From Bacteroides sp. MSB163 (lineage in GTDB: Bacteria; Bacteroidota; Bacteroidia; Bacteroidales; Bacteroidaceae), in NCBI RefSeq assembly GCF_036416795.1, contig NZ_CP143867.1, positions 3,464,001 through 3,528,000 of the forward strand: a DNA stretch of 64,000 nucleotides, read 5' to 3'. The notes under the pieces were generated by a model. The model had not been told where the DNA came from, made no database searches, and worked only from the letters and a program-made list of their open reading frames with translations. Position 1 is the first letter of the stretch; each line of letters begins with the position of its first letter. This document shows positions 9,720-17,271 of the stretch, piece by piece. Both the position numbers and the translations under genes were made by a program.

Positions 9720-10964
9720 ATGACGAAAGCGGAAATACAACAAGTAAAGTTACGATTCGGCATCATTGGCAACAATGAAGCATTGATGCGTGCGATAGAC
9801 GTTGCTATACAGGTGGCGCCTACCGATCTGTCTGTACTGATAACCGGAGAAAGTGGTGTGGGTAAGGAAAGTTTTCCCCAGATCATTCACCAGTACAGTC
9901 GGCGTAAGCATGGTCAGTATATTGCGGTGAACTGTGGTGCCATTCCCGAAGGAACTATTGACTCGGAATTGTTCGGTCATGAGAAAGGGGCTTTCACCGG
10001 TGCCATCGGTGAGCGGAAAGGATATTTTGGTGAGGCGGATGGTGGAACGATTTTCCTGGATGAAGTGGGAGAGTTGCCTTTACCTACGCAAGCACGCCTG
10101 CTCCGTGTGCTGGAAAGCGGAGAGTTCATAAAAGTCGGTTCATCCAAAGTGCAGAAGACCAATGTACGCATTGTGGCAGCTACCAATGTAAACTTGACGC
10201 AGGCTATTTCCGAAGGACGTTTCCGTGAAGACTTGTATTACCGTCTGAACACTGTGCCTATCCAGATCCCCCCTTTGCGTGAGCGTGGAGAGGATGCATT
10301 TCTATTATTCCGTAAGTTTGCTTCGGATTTCGCCGAGAAATATCGTATGCCTGCCATCCAGTTGACGGAAGATGCCAAGCAGCTATTGATTTCCTACTCG
10401 TGGCCCGGCAATGTGCGGCAATTGAAGAATATAACGGAACAGATTTCCATCATTGAAACCAATCGTGAAATCAATGCTTCTATATTGAAAGGATATTTGC
10501 CGGAACAGAATACGATGCAGCGGCTGCCCGCTTTGTTCGGCGTCAAAGAAACCAAGAGCTTTGAGAGTGAACGGGAAATCTTATATCAGGTTCTTTTCGA
10601 TATGCGTCAGGATGTGACGGAGCTGAAAAAACTGGTACATGAGATTATGACCGAACGTGGAAAAACTGCCGCTCCGGCTGTGCCTGCTACTTATTATGCC
10701 CAACCGCCTGCCGTAGTGACTCCTGTTTCTCCGAGCGTGCCTACCATTATTCATCCTTCCATAAAGCCGTCCCACAACATTGATGAAGATATACAGGACA
10801 CGGAGGAGTATGTAGAAGAGTCTCTCTCGCTGGATGAGGTGGAGAAAGAAATGATACGGAAAGCCTTGGAAAAACATCATGGTAAACGCAAGAGTGCGGC
10901 AAAGGATCTGAATATTTCCGAGCGTACCTTATACAGAAAGATTAAAGAATATGGATTGGATTAA
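9720..10964 (+). CDS. Sigma-54-dependent transcriptional activator (AAA+ and Fis HTH)
   Basis: A 414-residue enhancer-binding protein. The ATG at 9720 lies one base after the pdxA stop and is preferred over the in-frame ATG at 9699 inside pdxA. It has Walker A GESGVGKE, the sigma-54 contact loop GAFTGA, Walker B GGTIFLDEVGELP, the arginine-finger region and a C-terminal Fis-type helix-turn-helix (KSAAKDLNISERTLYRKIKE). There is no receiver, GAF or PAS domain before the AAA+ module, so control must come from expression or from the unusual Pro-rich linker (about residues 320-350). It overlaps the start of lptE by 14 bases, within a conserved-looking pdxA-activator-lptE-secG run. Confidence 0.92.
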   Translation: MTKAEIQQVKLRFGIIGNNEALMRAIDVAIQVAPTDLSVLITGESGVGKESFPQIIHQYSRRKHGQYIAVNCGAIPEGTIDSELFGHEKGAFTGAIGERKGYFGEADGGTIFLDEVGELPLPTQARLLRVLESGEFIKVGSSKVQKTNVRIVAATNVNLTQAISEGRFREDLYYRLNTVPIQIPPLRERGEDAFLLFRKFASDFAEKYRMPAIQLTEDAKQLLISYSWPGNVRQLKNITEQISIIETNREINASILKGYLPEQNTMQRLPALFGVKETKSFESEREILYQVLFDMRQDVTELKKLVHEIMTERGKTAAPAVPATYYAQPPAVVTPVSPSVPTIIHPSIKPSHNIDEDIQDTEEYVEESLSLDEVEKEMIRKALEKHHGKRKSAAKDLNISERTLYRKIKEYGLD

Positions 10965-11478
10965 AAAAATAGCCTCGACAGCTTTGTTGTTGAGTATCTT
11001 ACTGGTAGTAAATTCGTGTAGCATTAAGATAGGACTTGCCCCGATCAGTTCGATTGACTACTCTAAAGTAAAAACTATTTCGATAGCGGATTTTCAAAAT
11101 CGTGCAGAGTATGTATATGCCCCGTTGGCTACTGAATTTAACCAGAGCCTGAAAGACTTGTTCATGCGTCAGACACGTTTGTCACTGGTCAATAGTAACG
11201 CCGATCTTGAAATTGATGGTGAGATTACCGGTTATAATCAATATAACGAAGCGGTGGATGCCAGTGGATATTCTTCAAAGGTAAAAGTTACTTTGACTGT
11301 GAAAGTTACTTTTGTGAATAATACGGATCATAAGGATGATTTCACAGATCAGCAATTCTCGGCTTTCCAAACTTATGATTCTTCTAAGCTGCTGACTGAA
11401 GTGCAAGATGAATTGATAAGCCTGATGGTGAAAGACATAACAGAACAAATCTTTAACGCAACCGTAGCTAACTGGTAA
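10951..11478 (+). CDS. lptE: LptE-like LPS-assembly lipoprotein
   Basis: A 175-residue lipoprotein: signal MDWIKKIASTALLLSILLVV with lipobox VNSCS, then the short LptE fold with YVYAPLATEFNQSLKDLFMRQTRL and NADLEIDGEITGY. LptE plugs the LptD barrel in the outer membrane and helps place lipopolysaccharide on the surface. The start overlaps the activator gene by 14 bases and a 277-residue gene follows 8 bases after the stop, so it is inside one operon. The C-terminal half is typical of the Bacteroidetes LptE family. Confidence 0.87.
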   Translation: MDWIKKIASTALLLSILLVVNSCSIKIGLAPISSIDYSKVKTISIADFQNRAEYVYAPLATEFNQSLKDLFMRQTRLSLVNSNADLEIDGEITGYNQYNEAVDASGYSSKVKVTLTVKVTFVNNTDHKDDFTDQQFSAFQTYDSSKLLTEVQDELISLMVKDITEQIFNATVANW

Positions 11479-11486
11479 TAAAAGGA

Positions 11487-12320
11487 ATGACGCCTGTACA
11501 TTTGCAACAATGGATACAGCATCCCGAGGCGTTGAACCGGGATACCTTGTACGAACTTCGTACGCTAGTAGCCCGTTATCCTTATTTTCAGTCCCTGCGA
11601 TTGCTCTATCTCAAGAATCTCTATGTGCTGCACGATATCAACTTCGGTGCAGAATTGCGTAAAGCGGTATTGTATGTATCAGACCGTCGTGTATTGTTTT
11701 ATCTGATTGAAGGTGACCGCTATGCACTCCATCCTCATACTTCCGCACATGCTGTGGGAAAGGAGTTGGAAAAAGAGCCGAGTATTGACCGTACCCTTTC
11801 GTTAATAGACGCTTTCCTTGCCACTGTTCCGGAAGAACATTCACAGATAACGGAATTGGATTATGCAATGGATTATACCGCTTACCTGATACGGGATGAT
11901 GAAGAAACGAACGAAACAGATACCTCGTCAACTATCCCGACAGAAGTACCGAAATTGCGTGGGCAGGATCTGATAGATGGTTTCATTCGTCAAAGTGAAA
12001 CGGAGGAAGGTATCAGCCTGAAGTTACCCAAAGAAGACAACCCGCTTTTATTACCGTTGATTGAAGAAGAAACGGATGAGGTAGAAGAGGAAACGGCGGT
12101 TGTTGCCGATGAAACTCTCCGGTCGGCAGTAGAGGGAACAGAGCAGGATGATAGCTGTTTTACCGAAACTTTGGCTAAAATCTATATCAAACAGCGCCGA
12201 TATGACAAGGCTCTTGAAATTATTAAAAAATTAAGTTTGAATTATCCAAAAAAAAATGCTTACTTTGCAGACCAAATCAGATTTTTGGAGAAATTGATTA
12301 TTAACGCTAAATCAAAATAA
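11487..12320 (+). CDS. Conserved cytoplasmic protein of unknown function, TPR-like C-terminus
   Basis: A 277-residue protein with no signal peptide. The N-terminus resembles a helical pair (LQQWIQHPEALNRDTLYEL..., YPYFQSLRLLYLKNLY). The middle (about 150-215) is strongly acidic with runs of Glu. The C-terminus has a single TPR-like hairpin (TLAKIYIKQRRYDKALEIIKKL) and ends in KNAYFADQIRFLEKLI. It is placed 4 bases before secG and 8 bases after lptE, so it is co-transcribed with export machinery. No function can be assigned. Confidence 0.75.
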   Translation: MTPVHLQQWIQHPEALNRDTLYELRTLVARYPYFQSLRLLYLKNLYVLHDINFGAELRKAVLYVSDRRVLFYLIEGDRYALHPHTSAHAVGKELEKEPSIDRTLSLIDAFLATVPEEHSQITELDYAMDYTAYLIRDDEETNETDTSSTIPTEVPKLRGQDLIDGFIRQSETEEGISLKLPKEDNPLLLPLIEEETDEVEEETAVVADETLRSAVEGTEQDDSCFTETLAKIYIKQRRYDKALEIIKKLSLNYPKKNAYFADQIRFLEKLIINAKSK

Positions 12321-12324
12321 CAAA

Positions 12325-12702
12325 ATGTACTTATTCTTAGTTATCTTAATGGTGGTTGCATCCTTGTTGATGTGCTTCATTGTATTGATTCAAAATTCCA
12401 AAGGAGGCGGTTTAGCATCCGGCTTTTCTTCTTCCAATCAGATTATGGGCGTACGTAAGACTACTGACTTTTTGGAAAAAGGAACATGGTTCCTGGCAGG
12501 ATTTATGGTCGTAATGAGTATTGCTACTGCCTATGTTGTTCCCTCTTCTTCCGGTAAAGGCGGTGATGTGATTCTGGAACAGGCACAGAAAGAAGAGAAA
12601 ACCAATCCGTACAACATGCCTACTGGTACAGCTGCTCCGCAGACAGAAGCTCCCGCAGCTCCCGCAACTACTGCTCCGGCCGCTGAAGATTCAGCTAACT
12701 AA
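12325..12702 (+). CDS. secG: SecG, preprotein translocase subunit
   Basis: A 125-residue protein with two membrane helices (about 3-23 and 53-72) joined by the SecG hallmark loop VLIQNSKGGGLASGFSSSNQIMG split around residues 20-42. An Ala/Pro/Thr-rich C-terminal tail is usual in Bacteroidetes homologues. SecG assists SecYE in protein export. It is the last gene of the pdxA-activator-lptE run and is followed by a terminator. Confidence 0.95.
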   Translation: MYLFLVILMVVASLLMCFIVLIQNSKGGGLASGFSSSNQIMGVRKTTDFLEKGTWFLAGFMVVMSIATAYVVPSSSGKGGDVILEQAQKEEKTNPYNMPTGTAAPQTEAPAAPATTAPAAEDSAN

Positions 12703-12734
12703 AGCTATGCGCGGATGAACCGCAAAAGAAATAA

Positions 12735-12776
12735 GAGAGAGGTTGACGCCGAAAAGGTGTCAGCCTCTTTTCTTTT
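12735..12776 (+). terminator. Rho-independent terminator after secG
   Basis: Stem arms of about 15 bases (12736-12750 and 12756-12770) with one mismatch and G-T pairs around a short A-rich loop, followed by TTTTCTTTTT. Confidence 0.9.
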
Positions 12777-12791
12777 TATGCCAGATTTAAT

Positions 12792-12799
12792 TACCTTTG
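12792..12799 (+). promoter_or_regulatory. Bacteroides -7 box (TACCTTTG) for the MFS gene
   Basis: TAnnTTTG match 45 bases before the MFS start. The region 20 bases upstream is T-rich (inside the secG terminator tail) but is not an exact TTTG. Confidence 0.4.
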
Positions 12800-12843
12800 T
12801 CGGGATTATGCAATCTGATTAATAATTAATCTAATATAGTACA

Positions 12844-14235
12844 ATGACAGAACAATTAAAACTTAAAATGAATGACTCTAAGGCTACCCGCTGGGGAGCA
12901 TTGGTGATTGTTGCCTTTACGATGATGGCAGCTTACTATGTAAACGACGTGGTAGCACCGCTGAAAACGATGTTGGAGTCGGAGCTTGCCTGGACAAGTA
13001 GTGATTTTGGATTCTTCACGGGTGGATACAGTTTTCTGAATGTATTCTTCCTGATGTTGATCTGGGGAGGATTAATTCTCGACCGTTTTGGAATCCGTTT
13101 TACCGGTAAATTGTCAACCATCCTGATGGTGGGAGGTACGGCACTTGAGTATTATGCCATGACAGGACTTGCCGGTCCGGATGCGCAGATCTTCGGTCTT
13201 AATGAGATTTTCGGTTATAAAGCCGGGGTATTTGTCGCGTTTGCCGGTTATTCTATTTTCGGTGTAGGTGCGGAAGTTGCAGGTATCACAGTCTCTAAAA
13301 TTATAGCCAAATGGTTTAGAGGTAAAGAGTTGGCTACGGCTATGGGCGTGCAGGTAGCATTGGCACGTATAGGTTCGCAAGCAGGTTATGCAGTGGCCAT
13401 TCCTTTGGCGCGTGCTTTCGGCATTACGACTCCGGTATTGGTAGGTTTGATTTTGCTGTTGGGCGGTTTGGTTGCTTTCTTTATCTTCTCAGTGATGGAT
13501 AAGAAGCTGGACAAACAGATGGAAGCGGCAGCCATAGCGGCAGGTACCGAGGGGGAGGAAGAGAAATTCTCCTTTAAGGATGTGAAGAATATCCTCGTTA
13601 ATCCGGGCTTTTGGTTGATAGCTTTGCTGTGCGTATTGTTCTACTCTTGTGTATTCCCTTTCCAGAAGTTTGCTTCCGAACTGATGATTATCAAATATGG
13701 TATCAATGAAAACGTAGCAGGAACTTTTGCCGGACTACCGGCGTTGGGAGCACTGATCCTGACTCCTATATTCGGCGGATTTATAGATAAGCGTGGTAAG
13801 TCGGCTTCTATTATGATATTGGGAGCTGCCATGCTGATAGGTGTGCACTTTATTTATGCTATTCCTGCCATTAACTATTGGTTGGTAGCTATTGGTTTGA
13901 TGATTATTCTGGGTATTGCTTTCTCTTTGGTGCCGTCTGCTATGTGGCCTGCAGTTGCCAAGATATTCCCGGTGAGCCAGTTGGGTACAGCTTATGCATT
14001 GATCTTCTTCATCCAGAATATTGGTTTGTGGGGGATTCCTACGCTGATTGGTAAAGTACTTGATGTCTATTGTATCGTAGGCAAGAAGGCAGATGGAACA
14101 AATCTGTACGATTATACGATACCGATGTGCATCTTTACCGGCATTGCCTGTTTATCTCTTGTGGTAGCCTTTATGTTGAAGAGAGCAGATAAGAAGTATG
14201 GCTATCAACTGGAGGAACCTAATATTCAAGGATAA
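12844..14235 (+). CDS. MFS transporter
   Basis: A 463-residue integral membrane protein with 12 predicted hydrophobic helices. Typical MFS loop motifs follow helix 2 (GGLILDRFGIRFTGK) and helix 8 (GGFIDKRGKSASIM). The central cytoplasmic loop (about 218-245) is charged. It resembles the NarK/oxalate-formate-antiporter branch widespread in Bacteroides; the substrate cannot be read from sequence. It is followed after 13 bases by a PqqD-like gene, so the two are probably co-transcribed. A terminator isolates it from secG. Confidence 0.88.
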   Translation: MTEQLKLKMNDSKATRWGALVIVAFTMMAAYYVNDVVAPLKTMLESELAWTSSDFGFFTGGYSFLNVFFLMLIWGGLILDRFGIRFTGKLSTILMVGGTALEYYAMTGLAGPDAQIFGLNEIFGYKAGVFVAFAGYSIFGVGAEVAGITVSKIIAKWFRGKELATAMGVQVALARIGSQAGYAVAIPLARAFGITTPVLVGLILLLGGLVAFFIFSVMDKKLDKQMEAAAIAAGTEGEEEKFSFKDVKNILVNPGFWLIALLCVLFYSCVFPFQKFASELMIIKYGINENVAGTFAGLPALGALILTPIFGGFIDKRGKSASIMILGAAMLIGVHFIYAIPAINYWLVAIGLMIILGIAFSLVPSAMWPAVAKIFPVSQLGTAYALIFFIQNIGLWGIPTLIGKVLDVYCIVGKKADGTNLYDYTIPMCIFTGIACLSLVVAFMLKRADKKYGYQLEEPNIQG

Positions 14236-14248
14236 GTAAAAACAACTC

Positions 14249-14638
14249 ATGGATATGGAAACACCTGAAGGAAAAGTCAGTCTGCTGGATGCTATTCCGG
14301 TTCGTTGCGGCCACATCCAGACCGAATGGGAAGGAGATTACGCTGTAATCTCCTATCCCCGGTTCAAGTATGAATGGATGCGCAGACTTTTACTGCCGAA
14401 GAGTATGTCTCCTGATATTCATGTCCGCCTTGAAGAACACGGCAGTGCCGTGTGGCGTCTGATAGACGGACGGCGTACGGTGCGGGAGATTGTCTCACTG
14501 CTTGCCGATCACTTCCATCCTGATGAGAATTACGCTTCGCGGGTCACAATCTATGTGATGCAACTACGGAAAGATGGATTTATAAAATTACTCTCCTCTG
14601 TCTACTTTAACCAAAGCTCCCGTGCTGGTATCGAATAA
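14249..14638 (+). CDS. PqqD-like (RiPP recognition element fold) small protein
   Basis: A 129-residue protein. The region at about 58-118 fits the PqqD winged-helix fold: LEEHGSAVWRLIDGRRTVREIVSLLADHF, then YVMQLRKDGFIKLL. PqqD domains bind peptide substrates for radical-SAM modification enzymes, but no peptide or modifying enzyme is nearby (rlmN is unrelated), so this is an orphan. The last 51 bases overlap the 3' end of the convergent DUF4831 gene, so the two transcripts would be antisense there. Start chosen at 14249; an in-frame ATG at 14255 is an alternative. Confidence 0.75.
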   Translation: MDMETPEGKVSLLDAIPVRCGHIQTEWEGDYAVISYPRFKYEWMRRLLLPKSMSPDIHVRLEEHGSAVWRLIDGRRTVREIVSLLADHFHPDENYASRVTIYVMQLRKDGFIKLLSSVYFNQSSRAGIE

Positions 14639-15652
14639 TACTTTTATCACAGAATTCTTGTTGAACAGGACAGGGGCGAGGTATTCTACTACACCGAATT
14701 GCGTAACAGGAATTTCTGCATTATACAGTTCCTCATTGTGATAGTCTAATGTTACACGTGCTCTGCCCGGTACATTGTAGGCAATGCCATCCACTTGTTT
14801 CTTGGGATCGGCTTCGGGGATATTAATGCTTTTAAGATCGGCTATTGTAATGTAGACCGGTTCACCTGCCAAGTCATTGTTGGCTACGATGCCCAGTTTC
14901 TTAGAGAAGCGGAAGGCAACTTCATGCTTCATCTCTTTGGGGACGATGCGAATGGTGTATATCTTCTCTTCTGTGGTCACTTTACCTGCAAACATTTCCG
15001 TCATGGCACGTTCCTGTAAAGTCAGGTTGTCCAGCATGAGCTTCAACTGTGCCCCGTCTTTGGGCATATTGTCTGCTTCACCACGCAACAGAGCATTCTT
15101 ACTTTCACGGATACTGTAGATTTCTTTGGCTACCAGTTCCGCCATTTTAGCCGTTGAGTTTGACATCAGGATTTCTTCTGTGAGGAAGTCCCGCGGATTG
15201 ACGTTCGGAGTGTTACCTGTAACTTTGGGTTGAATGTTCGGAGTTGTTTTACGTTGTCCGCTGCCCAGCGGCATGTTGATGGAGTAGACAATACCATCCT
15301 TACTCAACTCGATAAGTGGGGCTACGGTTTTGTCTTTCATCTTCACGAAATATACGTTTTCTTTATCGGGTACACCGATTACTTCTGTCTGCATCTTGTC
15401 CAGTGTCCAATAAGTTTCCGGTTCGGAAGAGACGTTGTTCAGCCGCAGATAGCGTTCGGCATACTTGGAGAATTCTCCGGGAGTGTAGGTATGTTTGGTG
15501 GCTTGTACGGTAAGTTCGATTTCCGTTTTTGGAAGTACGTAAGTTACGCCGTAATCCTTGCCACGCATGACACCTGCCGTCACTTCTGTTTGCGCTATGG
15601 CAGAAACGGAGAACAACAGGGCTGAGAGTAATACTATATTCTTTTTCTTCAT
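14588..15652 (-). CDS. DUF4831-family secreted protein
   Basis: A 354-residue protein with a Sec signal (MKKKNIVLLSALLFSVSAIAQ). It recalls DUF4831, a Bacteroidetes family of unknown function: VTYVLPKTEIELTVQATKHTYTPGEFSKYAERYL early, and a late NVPGRARVTLDYHNEELYNAEIPVTQFGVVEYLA. No catalytic motif is evident. The gene is monocistronic and its 3' end overlaps the PqqD-like gene by 51 bases. A -7 box lies about 35 bases upstream of the start. Confidence 0.8.
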   Translation of the reverse strand: MKKKNIVLLSALLFSVSAIAQTEVTAGVMRGKDYGVTYVLPKTEIELTVQATKHTYTPGEFSKYAERYLRLNNVSSEPETYWTLDKMQTEVIGVPDKENVYFVKMKDKTVAPLIELSKDGIVYSINMPLGSGQRKTTPNIQPKVTGNTPNVNPRDFLTEEILMSNSTAKMAELVAKEIYSIRESKNALLRGEADNMPKDGAQLKLMLDNLTLQERAMTEMFAGKVTTEEKIYTIRIVPKEMKHEVAFRFSKKLGIVANNDLAGEPVYITIADLKSINIPEADPKKQVDGIAYNVPGRARVTLDYHNEELYNAEIPVTQFGVVEYLAPVLFNKNSVIKVLFDTSTGALVKVDRGE

Positions 15653-15686
15653 AAGTCGCGTTATTTAAACGATTTCGGTTAAGGGA

Positions 15687-15694
15687 CAAAGTTA
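15687..15694 (-). promoter_or_regulatory. Bacteroides -7 box (TAACTTTG) for the DUF4831 gene
   Basis: TAnnTTTG on the minus strand, 35 bases before the start. No CAAA (minus-strand TTTG) is at the ideal distance. Confidence 0.4.
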
Positions 15695-15764
15695 ATGAAG
15701 TTATTTTTGTCAAGAGTAGAATTACGAAATATTAACAGAATCGACCACTTGAGGGAGGTATCGG

Positions 15765-15911
15765 TGCTTTTTGCTTCATTAGATGGTATGTTTTATCTTA
15801 TTAGATGATATGTTCTACCTCATTAGATGATATGTTTTATCTCATTAGATGATATGTTTTGCTTCAATAGATGATGCAATTTGCCTCAAAGAAGCATAGT
15901 TTTCGCCCGAA
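15765..15911. repeat. Degenerate tandem array, exact 22-bp period (array 1)
   Basis: Units with the core (T/A)TAGATGATATG start at 15779, 15801, 15823, 15845 and 15867, each exactly 22 bases apart, with a more diverged sixth at 15889. There is no spacer between units. The ten-base sequence GAGGTATCGG occurs on each side (15755-15764 and 15912-15921). Each unit has small inverted arms AGAT...ATCT. It lies between the DUF4831 promoter and the terminator of the lactonase-fold gene, in a 390-base stretch with no gene. Confidence 0.85.
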
Positions 15912-15924
15912 GAGGTATCGGATA

Positions 15925-15960
15925 TAAAAAAACAGGGAGAAGCAAATGCTTTTCCCTGTT
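15925..15960 (-). terminator. Terminator of the lactonase-fold gene
   Basis: On the minus strand, a 14-base arm pair (15931-15944 and 15947-15960, AACAGGGA...TCCCTGTT) is followed by a run of T. It lies 82 bases beyond the stop at 16043. Confidence 0.85.
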
Positions 15961-16042
15961 ACTATCTGTGCTCCCGAATCTAAATCAGGATTACGATGAC
16001 AAATATACGAAATTAAAAACCGGAAGTCAAGCTTTTACCCGG

Positions 16043-17158
16043 TTATTTTACGAATTGGATGCAAACAGGTTTATCAATACTGATGTCTTGATGCGTATCT
16101 GATAACAGACCTGTTACGGGATCTCGTTGGAATACCTGAATGACATGACTGTCGCGGCAGGCGGCCAACAGATATTTCCCGTTCGGGGTGATAATAAAGT
16201 TACGCGGATGAATCCCCGTCAACTGATAGCCTACCTTTGCCAACATACCGGTTTCCGGATTTACTTCGAAGATAGCAAGACCGTCACCTTTCAGGCGATT
16301 GCTGGCATACAGGTATTTCCCGTCGGGACTGAGATGTATATCGGCACTGCCACGTGCACGGAGTGTGTCGGCTGCAATGGTCTGTATCTTTTCCAGTTTG
16401 CCATCCATGTAGCTGAAAGCGGTGATATTACCGGATAATTCGCTGATAAGATACGCGTACTTGCCGTTCGGGCTGAAGGTGAGATGACGTGGACCAGAGT
16501 TAGGATCTACGTCAATGGCTTCGGCAGAAGGGTGGGGGATAATGCTCTTCGGATGTATGACAAAGCGCAGGATGCGGTCGGCACTGAAGTCAGTGGCAAA
16601 GATATATTTTCCATCCGGAGAGAAGACAGTGCAATGTACGTGGGGTGTTGCCTGTCTTTCAGTGTCCGGTCCGCCGGTACTGCCTTCAAAAAGCGTATCG
16701 ACAGGCTCTAATGAACCGTTCTTTTTCAGCGGGAAGATAGACATGCTACCTCCGCTATAGTTGGCTGTGAGTACTTCTTTTCCATTGGTGGCAACGTAGC
16801 AGGGATCGGCTCCCATAGTGGGCTGGCGGTTCAACAAACTGAGTTTCCCTGTTTCTTTATCGAAGGAGAAAGCATTGAGAGCTGCTGTTGCGTCGTTCAT
16901 TTCGCTGACGGCATAAACAAACTTTCCATTTTCCGAAGGAATGAGATAAGATGGGTTGAGCACTTCGATGGAACTGAGTGAGGTGGCAAGTCCCGTTTCC
17001 TGGTTGAAGCGGAAGGTGTAAATACCTTTGCTGTTTCCATCGGTGTACGTACCTACCAGCATGGCGAGTTCGTCACTTCCGTTGTTTACGTTTCCCGCTT
17101 TGCGGGGTGCGCAGGCTGTCATTGCTAATCCAAGCATACAGAAAAGAAGTTTTCTCAT
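16043..17158 (-). CDS. Lactonase-fold beta-propeller lipoprotein (YbhE/Pgl family)
   Basis: A 371-residue lipoprotein (signal MRKLLFCMLGLAMTACAPRK). The body is a seven-bladed propeller of the 6-phosphogluconolactonase (YbhE) family with repeated blade motifs: LVGTYTDGNSKGIYTF, HVHCTVFSPDGKYIFATD, GPRHLTFSPNGKYAYLISEL, DIHLSPDGKYLYASNRL and HPRNFIITPNGKYLLAAC. Cytoplasmic members hydrolyse 6-phosphogluconolactone; a secreted lipoprotein version in Bacteroides more likely acts on another lactone or sugar in the periplasm, which is inference. It has its own terminator and lies downstream of the GH3 gene. Confidence 0.85.
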   Translation of the reverse strand: MRKLLFCMLGLAMTACAPRKAGNVNNGSDELAMLVGTYTDGNSKGIYTFRFNQETGLATSLSSIEVLNPSYLIPSENGKFVYAVSEMNDATAALNAFSFDKETGKLSLLNRQPTMGADPCYVATNGKEVLTANYSGGSMSIFPLKKNGSLEPVDTLFEGSTGGPDTERQATPHVHCTVFSPDGKYIFATDFSADRILRFVIHPKSIIPHPSAEAIDVDPNSGPRHLTFSPNGKYAYLISELSGNITAFSYMDGKLEKIQTIAADTLRARGSADIHLSPDGKYLYASNRLKGDGLAIFEVNPETGMLAKVGYQLTGIHPRNFIITPNGKYLLAACRDSHVIQVFQRDPVTGLLSDTHQDISIDKPVCIQFVK

Positions 17159-17184
17159 GATACTATAATTTTTATTTGATGAAG

Positions 17185-17271
17185 AATGAAGAATGAGGAA
17201 TGAAGAATGAAGAATAACCTTGCGGCATATTCAAATAACTTAGCAAAATTCTTCATTCCTCATTCTTCATT
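17185..17271. repeat. 24-bp perfect inverted repeat overlapping the GH3 C-terminus
   Basis: Arms 17185-17208 and 17248-17271 are perfect reverse complements built from the heptamer GAAGAAT/GAGGAAT, and the left arm is flanked by extra heptamers (17179-17215). The right arm supplies the last codons (Asn-Glu-Glu) and the stop of the GH3 gene. It may act as a terminator or mRNA-end hairpin for GH3. Confidence 0.8.

Noticed and set aside
15765..15911. CRISPR array
   Set aside because: The 22-bp units are contiguous with no unique spacers, copies are degenerate, and no cas genes are near. The same applies to the arrays at 32254, 37015 and 47054.
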